5,247 nucleotides of DNA from Chloroflexota bacterium (GCA_026389735.1 JAPLHH010000082.1:1-5247); one strand, 5' to 3'. Shown: positions 1-5,247, counted from the stretch's first letter. Made by a program: numbers and translations. The notes: generated by a model not told the origin, from the letters alone.

Positions 1-1338
1 GTAAAACCCAAAAAGACTGAAGAGGTTCAAAAGGTCATCAAATTCGCAAATGAGCATTCAATACCTGTGGTGCCCGTCAGTTCTTGCGCACACTTTTACG
101 GCACTACTATTCCAAAACAAGGCGGTATTGTCCTGGATCTAACCAGAATGAACCAGATATTCGAAATCGATGAGCTTAACAAAAGAGTTAGGATAGAAGC
201 TGGAGTAACTTGGGAGCAGCTCACAAGCGAACTAGGGAAAAAGGGCCTCAGAATAATAATGCCGCTATTGCCTCACCCTTTGCGTTCCGTGGTTACCGAC
301 CATCTCGAAAGAGAAGTGCCTACCAATACGGTGTATGATTATGGTGAACCCCTCCAAGGTATGGAGGTGGTTTGGCCCACCGGAGAAATCTTTAGGACTG
401 GTTCTGCTAGTGTAACTGGCTACCCTGATTCGCCGTCGAAGGGTGCGAATCCGTCTGGACCAGGTTTGGACTTTTACCGATTCCTCCAGGGTGCTCAAGG
501 CACAATGGGAGTAGTAACCTGGGCAAACTTGAAGATTGAATACCTGCCTAAGATGGACAAAATCCTTTTCGCTCCTGCTCGTGAACTCGACTACGCTATC
601 GAGTTCCTGTACAGAGTTCTGAGGCTTAGAATAGGTCAAGAGTGCCTTCTCTTAAACAACAACAACTTAGCTACCATAATCGCAGACGATTGGCCTAGGG
701 ATTTCGAAAAGCTACGTGCCTCCTTACCACCCTGGACACTGATTTTAGTGATAAGTGGATTGCAGAGATCCCCAGAGGGGAAAATACAATATGAGGAGCA
801 AACACTAGGCAAGATTCTAAGAAATGAATTTCCAGAAATTCACCTTGCCGACAATCTCACTGGATTCCCCGGCTTGGGTAAAAAACTACTGCCAATGCTT
901 CGCAAACCTTGGTCCGGGAAAGTTACCTACTGGAAGAAACGCTATAAGGGAGGGTGCCAGAGCCTTTTCTTCATCACCAAGCCCACCTGGGCTTTAAAAT
1001 TCATCAGTAAGATTGAGGAAATAGCTGCTAGACACGGTTACCCGATAAGCGACATTGGAGGCTATCTACAGCCCATAGAGCACAACCGAGCTTGTCATCT
1101 GGAATTTAACTTCTTCTATGACCCGGCCAGCTACTCGGAGGTAGAAAGAGTTCGAAGTTTATACGGTGAAGCTGCCAAAGTTTTGCTAAGCGAAGGAGCT
1201 CTTTTCACCAGGCCTTATGGGGAGGAATTGACCAAGCTGGTGTACGAGAGAGCAGCCGATTATACCATGACGCTAAGAAGGGTGAAAAAGATCTTCGACC
1301 CCAATAATATTATGAATCCTGGAAATTTGTGCTTCTAA
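1..1338 (+). CDS. FAD-binding oxidase/dehydrogenase, GlcD/VAO-type (5' end missing)
   Basis: The frame is open from the first base, with 445 residues visible before TAA at 1336-1338. The start lies upstream of the window; members of this family usually have about 500-550 residues, so perhaps 60-100 are missing. The N-terminal part is the PCMH-type FAD-binding domain (FAD_binding_4): residues 6-20 match the TEEVQKVIKFANEH helix, 21-36 is the pyrophosphate loop, and 41-53 is the GGIVLDLTRMNQI strand. The second half of the FAD site is at about residues 157-174 (LDFYRFLQGAQGTMGVVTW). The C-terminus ends in FDPNNIMNPGN, the usual closing motif of FAD-linked oxidases. The pyrophosphate loop reads VSSCAHFYG where canonical GlcD proteins have a GGGTGLSG-like loop, so this belongs to a divergent subgroup. 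It is likely a cytoplasmic flavoprotein oxidising an unknown organic acid or alcohol and handing electrons to the Fe-S protein encoded 10 nt downstream. The family is sure; the substrate is unknown. Confidence 0.9.
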   Translation, partial: VKPKKTEEVQKVIKFANEHSIPVVPVSSCAHFYGTTIPKQGGIVLDLTRMNQIFEIDELNKRVRIEAGVTWEQLTSELGKKGLRIIMPLLPHPLRSVVTDHLEREVPTNTVYDYGEPLQGMEVVWPTGEIFRTGSASVTGYPDSPSKGANPSGPGLDFYRFLQGAQGTMGVVTWANLKIEYLPKMDKILFAPARELDYAIEFLYRVLRLRIGQECLLLNNNNLATIIADDWPRDFEKLRASLPPWTLILVISGLQRSPEGKIQYEEQTLGKILRNEFPEIHLADNLTGFPGLGKKLLPMLRKPWSGKVTYWKKRYKGGCQSLFFITKPTWALKFISKIEEIAARHGYPISDIGGYLQPIEHNRACHLEFNFFYDPASYSEVERVRSLYGEAAKVLLSEGALFTRPYGEELTKLVYERAADYTMTLRRVKKIFDPNNIMNPGNLCF

Positions 1339-1348
1339 GGAGGATAAA

Positions 1349-2650
1349 ATGCCTAAATCGAAAGTGAGTCTTGATGTAACGCAAGTAGCGAACTTTATCT
1401 TCGATATGAGTAGGTGCATCAAATGTAAAGGATGTACCTGGGTGGACCACATATACATGCCAGGTGTGAAATACAGCACAAGATGCCCCAGCGCCACAAA
1501 GTATTTGTTTGATTCCTATGGTGCGTATGGGAAAATGAGGATCGGGCTGGCACTGGTTGAAGGCAGGCTGGACTACTCGGATGAACTCTTAAAGATACTC
1601 TATGCCTGCACCCTCTGTGGCGCTTGCGATGTGGGCTGTAAGCGGAACCTTGACCTGGAAATAGAGCTTACCCTCGAGGCACTCAGAATAAAGGCGGTAA
1701 AAGATGGCAAAGGCCCCATGCCCGAACACAAAAAGATTGCCCAGCAAATAATGAAGAAACATAACTTCTTTGGCTCTCCTCACGAGAATCGAAAAAAGTG
1801 GCTTACCGACGAAATCAAGCCTTCTCCGAAAGCCGATGTGCTCTACTTTGTTGGCTGCTCTGCTTCTTATACTCATCCTGAGATAGCCCAGGCAACGGCG
1901 AAGATATTAAATGCTTCTGGGACTCCATTTATGCTGCTGCCTGATGAGTGGTGCTGCGGCAATATACTCTATTCTGTGGGGATGATTGATGAAGCACGAG
2001 AGTTGGCTCAGCGTAATATTGACGCTGTTAGGCAAACCGGAGCCAATACCCTTCTGACCAGTTGCGCTGAGGGCTACCGAATGTGGAAAGTTGATTACCC
2101 CAAGATACTAAATATGTCAACTGCCGACCTGGGTTTCAGGATAGTACATCTTGCAGAGTATGTAGACGAATTAATCAAAAAAGGCGCTCTGAAGCTTGCC
2201 AATCGGATTGATTTGCGACTGACCTACCACGATCCGTGTAGCTTAAGTCGGCTCAGTGAACCCTGGGTACCGTGGAAAGGAGAACGCGGATTATGGGGAG
2301 TGGTGAACCCTCCTCTAGAGCGTAGGCGCGGCACTAATGGAATTTATCAGCCGCCAAGGGATGTTTTGAATTCTATCCCTGGAGTAGAACTGGTGGAAAT
2401 GCCGCGTATGAGAGAGAATGCTTTTTGCTGTGGAGCTGGCCGGGGAACTAAAGAAGCATTCCCGGATTTTGCTTCATGGGCAGCAGAGCAAAGGTTAGTA
2501 GAGGTAAAAGAAGTAGGTGCTGAAGCTATCGTCTCAGCCTGTCCCTGGTGCAAGGACAATTTCGCCAAAGCCGTTAGTAATAACGGGGGAAGCTTGAAAG
2601 TACTCGACTTCTCGGAACTCGTACTCTCATCAGTTGAAAGCACAGGTTAA
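1349..2650 (+). CDS. Fe-S oxidoreductase with two 4Fe-4S sites and two CCG domains (GlcF/HdrD-like)
   Basis: The 433-residue protein starts at ATG 1349, 5 nt after a perfect AAGGAGG (1337-1343) that overlaps the stop codon of the preceding gene. The N-terminal ferredoxin-like domain has two [4Fe-4S] ligand sets: C23, C26, C29 with C46, and C87, C90, C93 with C97. Two cysteine-rich CCG domains follow. The first has C170, C202-C203-G and C239. The second has C297 (in HDPC), C360-C361-G and C398-x-x-C401 (CPWC). This is the architecture of glycolate oxidase subunit GlcF and of HdrD/HdrB-type heterodisulfide reductase subunits. No membrane segment is seen, so it should be cytoplasmic or peripherally attached. 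It sits between two FAD oxidase genes and is most simply the electron-transfer subunit serving one or both. Oddity: the fourth cysteine expected in the first CCG domain is Gly242. Its electron acceptor and the substrate of the complex are unknown. Confidence 0.92.
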   Translation: MPKSKVSLDVTQVANFIFDMSRCIKCKGCTWVDHIYMPGVKYSTRCPSATKYLFDSYGAYGKMRIGLALVEGRLDYSDELLKILYACTLCGACDVGCKRNLDLEIELTLEALRIKAVKDGKGPMPEHKKIAQQIMKKHNFFGSPHENRKKWLTDEIKPSPKADVLYFVGCSASYTHPEIAQATAKILNASGTPFMLLPDEWCCGNILYSVGMIDEARELAQRNIDAVRQTGANTLLTSCAEGYRMWKVDYPKILNMSTADLGFRIVHLAEYVDELIKKGALKLANRIDLRLTYHDPCSLSRLSEPWVPWKGERGLWGVVNPPLERRRGTNGIYQPPRDVLNSIPGVELVEMPRMRENAFCCGAGRGTKEAFPDFASWAAEQRLVEVKEVGAEAIVSACPWCKDNFAKAVSNNGGSLKVLDFSELVLSSVESTG

Positions 2651-2662
2651 AGGAGGTAAGTT

Positions 2663-4267
2663 ATGGCTATATCTAAAGAAGCATATAAAGTACTGGAATC
2701 TATCGTCAGCCCTGAATATATTTCGGCTGACCCGGCAATTTGTGAGGGTTATCGGGCTGGACCGGGAGGATATGAGTGCGGCTTGGGATATGAGAGGGTG
2801 ATGACCAGGGTCCCGGGCTGTGTTGTCATGCCACGAACCACAGAGGAAGTTCAGAAAATAGTCAAGGTTTGTAACCGCTATAAAATTCCATTTGTTCCGT
2901 ATAGCACCGGATTTTACGGCGCCCGTTCTCATCCACATGTTTCTGATGCTTTGCTTATAGACCTAAAGAGAATGGACGATTTTGAGATTGATGATAAGCA
3001 TCTCTACGCCGTTGTTGGCTCTGGAGTTATTTACTCGCAACTCCAAGAAGAGGCGATGAGAAGGGGCCTATACATTGTTGTTGGTGGGGGCGGCGCGCAA
3101 GTGTCCGCTATTGCCAATATGATAGGTGATGGATGGTCACCCCTCAGCTACCGCATTGGTCTACCTCATCGACGGATACTGGGGACGGAACTCATCTTGC
3201 CTGACGGCGAACTGGTCAGGCTAGGTTCGCTAGCTTTCCAAGACGACCCTTTCTGGGGTGAGGGGCTGGGACCAGACCTTAGGGGATTGCTGCGAGGTTT
3301 TACCGGGCACAGAGGATTCCTTGGGATTGTAACTAAAATGGCCATAAAGCTTCTGCCGTTCCAGCCCGAAAGGCTTGAGCCAACTGGCATCTCACCAAAT
3401 ACTAGTTTGCAGCTTCCCACCAACAGAGTAAGGTGGATCAATTTTACTATGCCCAGCAAAGATGCCATGAGACAAGCCATGGTTGAGATGGCAAAAGCGG
3501 AGATAGGAGCCGGAGTCACTAAAGTACCAATATTCTGGCGCGTGATTGCCAGGGCAAGATCAAAGGAGGAGTTCTGGGAACTGTGGTCAAAGGAGAGTGA
3601 AGAAACGATCAGTAATTTTCATGTTCTTCGCGTATTGCTCGTAGGATTTACTTCGGAGGAGCAGCTTGAGTACGAAGAGCGAGTATTGATGGATATAATA
3701 AATGAGCTCGGGGGGGAAGCACGGCGAACCCGTCCGACGGACGAATCCTGGTTCAAGAATGCAGACTCGGCTGGGATGTGGCTAATGTGTGGTGGGTATG
3801 TTTCTGTGGATTATGTCATAGAGACGGTTGAACACGCAATACCCCATGGAGAGAACTATGCCAAGCTGAAGAGGAAATTTACGCCACCGCTAATGCCTGA
3901 TTATGGTGACCCGGGTTGGTTCCAAAGCTTTGAGCTAGGTCATCAGGGCTACTCTGAGTTCCTTATCTACTGGGACCCAGACGAAAATACCAACGGGGTT
4001 GACCATTTCTATCTGGAAACGGCTAAGGAAAATATAAGAAAGCGCTTTTACACCTCGCTCTTGGGCCCGCACCAGCCCCTCTACTTGACGGGGCCTGCAT
4101 ACGGACCAAACTACCACAAATGGCTCTTGAAGGTAAAGGACGAATTTGATCCGCAGTTCGTTTGTCACCCACCTGTGCCTCTGGCCCATGACGAATTTGT
4201 GGAGCGAGCTGAATGGATGAAGCCGCTAAAGGATTGGGAAAGTCCCGAAATTACACCCAAGCCGTAA
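2663..4267 (+). CDS. Second FAD-binding oxidase, GlcD/4-cresol dehydrogenase-like
   Basis: A complete gene of 534 residues, typical for the VAO/FAD-linked oxidase family (about 500-550). ATG 2663 lies 6 nt after AGGAGG (2651-2656), which begins right after the stop codon of the Fe-S gene. The PCMH FAD domain covers roughly residues 45-235: MPRTTEEVQKIVKVCN at 56-71, the pyrophosphate loop at 79-88, LLIDLKRMD at 97-105, a glycine-rich GGGGA at 141-145, and the second FAD strand region TGHRGFLGIVT at 214-224. The C-terminal oxidase domain ends with GPAYGPNYHKWL (477-488) and FDPQFV (495-500). It aligns by eye with the first oxidase in the window but is clearly divergent, so it is a paralogue and not a recent duplicate. 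Together with the preceding two genes it recalls GlcD-GlcE-GlcF, where two flavin-domain subunits share one Fe-S subunit. The flavin family is certain; substrate and partnership are inferred. Confidence 0.92.
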   Translation: MAISKEAYKVLESIVSPEYISADPAICEGYRAGPGGYECGLGYERVMTRVPGCVVMPRTTEEVQKIVKVCNRYKIPFVPYSTGFYGARSHPHVSDALLIDLKRMDDFEIDDKHLYAVVGSGVIYSQLQEEAMRRGLYIVVGGGGAQVSAIANMIGDGWSPLSYRIGLPHRRILGTELILPDGELVRLGSLAFQDDPFWGEGLGPDLRGLLRGFTGHRGFLGIVTKMAIKLLPFQPERLEPTGISPNTSLQLPTNRVRWINFTMPSKDAMRQAMVEMAKAEIGAGVTKVPIFWRVIARARSKEEFWELWSKESEETISNFHVLRVLLVGFTSEEQLEYEERVLMDIINELGGEARRTRPTDESWFKNADSAGMWLMCGGYVSVDYVIETVEHAIPHGENYAKLKRKFTPPLMPDYGDPGWFQSFELGHQGYSEFLIYWDPDENTNGVDHFYLETAKENIRKRFYTSLLGPHQPLYLTGPAYGPNYHKWLLKVKDEFDPQFVCHPPVPLAHDEFVERAEWMKPLKDWESPEITPKP

Positions 4268-4386
4268 TCGTGTTGGTATTAAGAAGATAGAGGTATCGCC
4301 ATCAGAAGGCTTAAATAATTGCCAGCGGCAGCAGGATACTTGTTTTTTCGCATTGTTATGCCAGATGGAAACAGGGAAAATAGCCA

Positions 4387-4641
4387 GTGGCTAAGACAAA
4401 AATGGTATGTCCCTTTTCGAATAAGCTGTGTGACGAATGTGCTCTCTATAGGGGCAGGCATTATTATTTGTGTTTCTGCGAAAAATACCGGGGATATCTT
4501 AGTAAACCGGGAGAAGTCACCAAGGTAGATTTTCCGTTCGTCCCAAGAGCAAATCAGAAATTTGAAATGCCATCAAAAATCCCAACTAGTGCCATAGATC
4601 CGTTTGTCACTGACCCCGAAAGTCGTCAAAAGGAGGCCTAA
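4387..4641 (+). CDS. Small Cys-rich protein with CPx5-CxxC-x10-CxC motif
   Basis: 84 residues from GTG 4387, following an in-frame TAG at 4381 and a weak AGGGA box (4373-4377, about 9 nt upstream). ATG 4402 is an alternative start but has no ribosome binding site. The N-terminal half is dense in cysteine and aromatic residues: C8, C15, C18, C29 and C31, with YRGRHYYLCFCEKYRGYL between 21 and 38. This resembles a small metal-binding or Fe-S binding knuckle. The C-terminal half is proline-rich and polar with no membrane segment or signal peptide. I have an impression of similar short 'CPF...C..CxxYRGRHYYLCF' proteins in sulfate-reducing and other anaerobic bacteria, without a known function; that is memory, not a search result. 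It lies 119 nt after the flavoprotein operon and may be co-transcribed with it. A role as a small electron carrier, metal chaperone or assembly factor is speculation. Confidence 0.75.
   Translation: MAKTKMVCPFSNKLCDECALYRGRHYYLCFCEKYRGYLSKPGEVTKVDFPFVPRANQKFEMPSKIPTSAIDPFVTDPESRQKEA
4628..4636 (+). promoter_or_regulatory. Strong ribosome binding site leading to a very short frame
   Basis: AAAAGGAGG occupies the last codons of the Cys-rich gene and lies 10 nt before ATG 4647. It is as strong as the sites serving the real genes in this window, yet the frame it serves is only 20 codons long. Purine-rich Lys-Glu codons (CAA AAG GAG) could produce such a match by chance. Confidence 0.4.
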
Positions 4642-4646
4642 TTTAG

Positions 4647-4709
4647 ATGGACACTGGCTTCCTGCAGCAAAAATGGGTCACGTTGAAGACATACTCGCAA
4701 TGCTCCTGA
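4647..4709 (+). CDS. Possible 20-residue peptide or decayed gene start
   Basis: ATG 4647 follows AAAAGGAGG with good spacing and lies 5 nt after the stop codon of the Cys-rich gene, a normal operon layout. The frame closes at TGA 4707-4709 after 20 codons. The peptide begins MDTGFLQQKW and shows no recognisable motif. Just downstream a different forward frame stays open to 4792, so a frameshift in an originally longer gene is possible. It could equally be a chance frame. I do not recognise it. Confidence 0.2.
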   Translation: MDTGFLQQKWVTLKTYSQCS

Positions 4710-4757
4710 CAGACAGATACCTTCACCATCGATCATTGGAAAAGTCCGCTGGAGGTA

Positions 4758-4786
4758 TTGACAATAATCCCCAAATGTTACAAAAT
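4758..4786 (+). promoter_or_regulatory. Candidate sigma-70 promoter, TTGACA-17-CAAAAT
   Basis: A perfect -35 box TTGACA (4758-4763) is followed after exactly 17 nt by CAAAAT (4781-4786), which matches TATAAT at four of six positions. Transcription would start at about 4792-4794, directly before the inverted repeat that begins at 4796. The position between genes and the match with the start of the stem-loop support it; the -10 box is only moderate. Confidence 0.45.
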
Positions 4787-4795
4787 GTGTAGCGC

Positions 4796-4869
4796 CTAGA
4801 TATACCAGAAGTGCGAAGGTTACAGAAAATAAAACCAAGATAATACACTATCAACTCTGGCATATCTAG
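4796..4869 (+). repeat. Nearly perfect 14-bp inverted repeat, 46-nt spacer
   Basis: CTAGATATACCAGA (4796-4809) and TCTGGCATATCTAG (4856-4869) are reverse complements apart from one A:C mismatch (4804 with 4861). The stem continues inward as AGTG/CACT (4810-4813 with 4846-4849), leaving a 6-nt bulge at 4850-4855 on the 3' side. A 14-bp match with one mismatch at this spacing is unlikely by chance. As RNA it would make the closing stem of a structured element; as DNA it could be a binding site or a trace of a mobile element end. Confidence 0.75.
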
Positions 4870-4921
4870 AGAGGTAGGCAAGGGTTACCCCCGAACCGGA
4901 CAGAGAGAACGGTGAGGCACA

Positions 4922-4957
4922 GAGAGGCTGATGTACTTTTAAGCCTCTCCGCTTTTT
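4922..4957 (+). terminator. Terminator-like hairpin with short T-run
   Basis: GAGAGGCT (4922-4929) pairs perfectly with AGCCTCTC (4942-4949) across a 12-nt loop, followed by CGCTTTTT (4950-4957). The stem is GC-containing and the five Ts follow closely, which fits an intrinsic terminator, although the loop is long and the T-run short. Lying between the candidate promoter at 4758 and the corrinoid gene at 5100, it could end a small RNA or act as an attenuator. Confidence 0.5.
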
Positions 4958-4961
4958 GGAT

Positions 4962-5051
4962 ATGGTATATCGTGAGTTCTTTATTTTAGGTCGAGAAGAT
5001 TGGGAAAAATTAAAATTAAGGGAGGTGCCAGACGAAGTCAACATATTATAA
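4962..5051 (+). CDS. Possible 29-residue peptide of unknown nature
   Basis: ATG 4962 to TAA 5049-5051 gives 29 residues rich in charged and hydrophobic positions (for example GREDWEKLKLREVPDEV), which looks more protein-like than random AT-rich sequence. The frame is open upstream to a TGA at 4929. There is no ribosome binding site before the ATG and the terminator-like hairpin lies directly in front, so expression is doubtful. It could be the 3' remnant of a lost gene or chance. Not recognised. Confidence 0.15.
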   Translation: MVYREFFILGREDWEKLKLREVPDEVNIL

Positions 5052-5052
5052 C
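5025..5052 (+). promoter_or_regulatory. Weak candidate promoter for the corrinoid gene
   Basis: GTGCCA (5025-5030, four of six matches to TTGACA), a 16-nt spacer and TATAAC (5047-5052, five of six matches to TATAAT) would start transcription about 40 nt before ATG 5100. If used, it would let the corrinoid gene be transcribed independently of the upstream terminator-like hairpin. The -35 box is poor. Confidence 0.22.
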
Positions 5053-5099
5053 GTTAGCAGACTAAAGAGCCCAATATAGATTAAGGAGGTTAAAGAAAC

Positions 5100-5247
5100 A
5101 TGGCTAAAGACCTAGTTAGCACATTATCTGATTTGAAGGAAAAAGAGTCTCTTAAGATTGTTGAAGACAGGATGGGTGCTGGTGAAGAGCCACTCAAAAT
5201 TCTGGACGATGCCAGGCGCGCCATGGAAATCGTGGGCAAGCGCTTCG
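5100..5247 (+). CDS. Methyltransferase corrinoid protein, N-terminal part (3' end missing)
   Basis: ATG 5100 follows AAGGAGG (5083-5089) with 10-nt spacing. 49 complete codons are visible before the window ends. The translation carries the signature of the B12-binding N-terminal cap domain (B12-binding_2) of small corrinoid proteins: ESLKIVEDRMGAGEEPLKIL (16-35) then DDARRAMEIVGKRF (36-49). In this family (MtaC, MtbC, MttC, MtvC and many unassigned relatives, about 210-220 residues) the cap is followed by a Rossmann-type domain with the DxHxxG cobalamin-binding motif, which lies beyond the window. The protein accepts a methyl group from a substrate-specific methyltransferase and passes it on as methyl-cobalamin. 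Substrate-specific assignment is impossible from this fragment. It probably begins the next operon, with its own leader, and links the flavoprotein cluster to methyl-group metabolism. Confidence 0.88.
   Translation, partial: MAKDLVSTLSDLKEKESLKIVEDRMGAGEEPLKILDDARRAMEIVGKRF

Larger units (their letters stand above)
4793..4957 (+). ncRNA. Candidate small RNA or structured leader, about 165 nt
   Basis: The stretch runs from the predicted transcription start to the end of a terminator-like hairpin. It opens with a long imperfect stem-loop (4796-4869) and also contains smaller possible stems: AGTG/CACT (4810-4813 with 4846-4849), GGTT/AACC (4818-4821 with 4833-4836), GGTT/AACC (4883-4886 with 4894-4897) and, in alternative pairing, ACCG/CGGT (4895-4898 with 4910-4913). 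It closes with the 8-bp hairpin at 4922-4949 and a T-run. I looked for the hallmark sequences of cobalamin, glycine, ykkC-type, ZTP, fluoride and SAM/SAH riboswitches and found no convincing match. It could be a free small RNA or an attenuated leader of the corrinoid gene at 5100. Function unknown. Confidence 0.35.
4642..5099 (+). other. 458-nt gene-poor stretch between the Cys-rich and corrinoid genes
   Basis: No reading frame here looks like a conventional gene. The forward frame containing 4604-4792 stays open to TAG 4790-4792 but would need a TTG start inside the preceding gene. The reverse-strand frames show low-complexity, unfamiliar translations. What the stretch does hold is listed separately: a short frame after a strong ribosome binding site, a promoter-like TTGACA element, a 14-bp inverted repeat, a terminator-like hairpin, a 29-codon frame, and a second weak promoter ahead of the corrinoid gene. 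It may be a regulatory leader, a small RNA locus, or the decayed remains of an inserted or lost gene. Confidence 0.6.

Noticed and set aside
2630..2938. Reverse-strand frame across the junction of the Fe-S and second oxidase genes
   Set aside because: It overlaps two strongly supported genes, including their start and stop signals, and shows no motif.
4320..4348. TGCC-AGC-GGCA hairpin followed by a T-run as terminator of the flavoprotein operon
   Set aside because: The stem is only 4 bp and 12 nt separate it from the six Ts, too weak to call a terminator.
4319..4528. 69-codon forward frame overlapping the Cys-rich gene
   Set aside because: It starts with TTG, lacks a ribosome binding site and largely overlaps the better-supported Cys-rich frame in another phase.
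4604..4792. 62-codon forward frame running out of the Cys-rich gene
   Set aside because: It needs a TTG start inside the preceding gene, has no ribosome binding site and no recognisable motif; kept only as possible evidence of a frameshifted remnant.
4893..4901. GAACCGGAC, whose reverse complement resembles the 3' side of a group II intron domain V
   Set aside because: No matching 5' arm with a GAAA-type loop is present within the required 34 nt on the reverse strand, and no reverse transcriptase is seen.
4898..4907. GGACAGAGAG, resembling the start of a glycine riboswitch
   Set aside because: The downstream conserved core (CCGAAGGGGCAA-like and CTCAGGCAAAAGGAC-like blocks) is absent.
4820..5044. 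74-codon reverse-strand frame over the structured region
   Set aside because: Its composition is low-complexity and it crosses the inverted repeat and hairpin, so it is probably a shadow of a structured element.
4793..5099. Cobalamin riboswitch before the corrinoid gene
   Set aside because: Expected from context, but no B12-box-like GCCACTG or the other conserved blocks were found on the + strand.

Overview
This window reads as part of a redox and one-carbon gene cluster from a strictly anaerobic bacterium of moderate GC content (roughly the high 40s percent, judged by eye). The lineage cannot be fixed from the sequence. The gene types (flavin oxidase plus HdrD-like Fe-S protein, a small Cys-rich protein, a methyltransferase-type corrinoid protein) and the strong AAGGAGG ribosome binding sites would suit a Desulfobacterota or Chloroflexota (Dehalococcoidia-like) anaerobe. 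That placement is inference. All supported genes lie on the + strand.

Layout: (1) Positions 1-1338 hold the 3' part of a GlcD/VAO-type FAD-binding oxidase, cut by the window start. (2) Positions 1349-2650 hold a two-[4Fe-4S], two-CCG-domain Fe-S oxidoreductase of the GlcF/HdrD type. (3) Positions 2663-4267 hold a second, divergent FAD-binding oxidase. These three are separated by only 10 and 12 nt, and the ribosome binding sites overlap the preceding stop codons, so they are almost certainly one operon. (4) After a 119-nt gap, 4387-4641 encodes an 84-residue protein with a compact five-cysteine motif. (5) Positions 4642-5099 carry no convincing protein gene. They contain a good ribosome binding site leading into a 20-codon reading frame, a promoter-like TTGACA box, a nearly perfect 14-bp inverted repeat, a terminator-like hairpin and a second weak promoter. 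(6) From 5100 to the window end is the start of a corrinoid (B12-binding) methyltransferase partner protein.

Working model (inference): the two flavoproteins and the Fe-S protein form a membrane-free or peripherally attached dehydrogenase analogous to the GlcD/GlcE/GlcF glycolate oxidase, passing electrons from an unidentified organic substrate through Fe-S centres to a downstream carrier. The nearby corrinoid protein suggests that methyl-group transfer, for example from a methoxylated or methylated compound, is encoded alongside. The substrate cannot be read from the sequence.

The least ordinary stretch is 4758-4957. A promoter-like element is followed at the expected transcription start by a long stem-loop and then by a terminator-like hairpin. 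This is the layout of a small RNA of about 165 nt, or of a regulated leader for the corrinoid gene. I could not match it to any riboswitch class I know.
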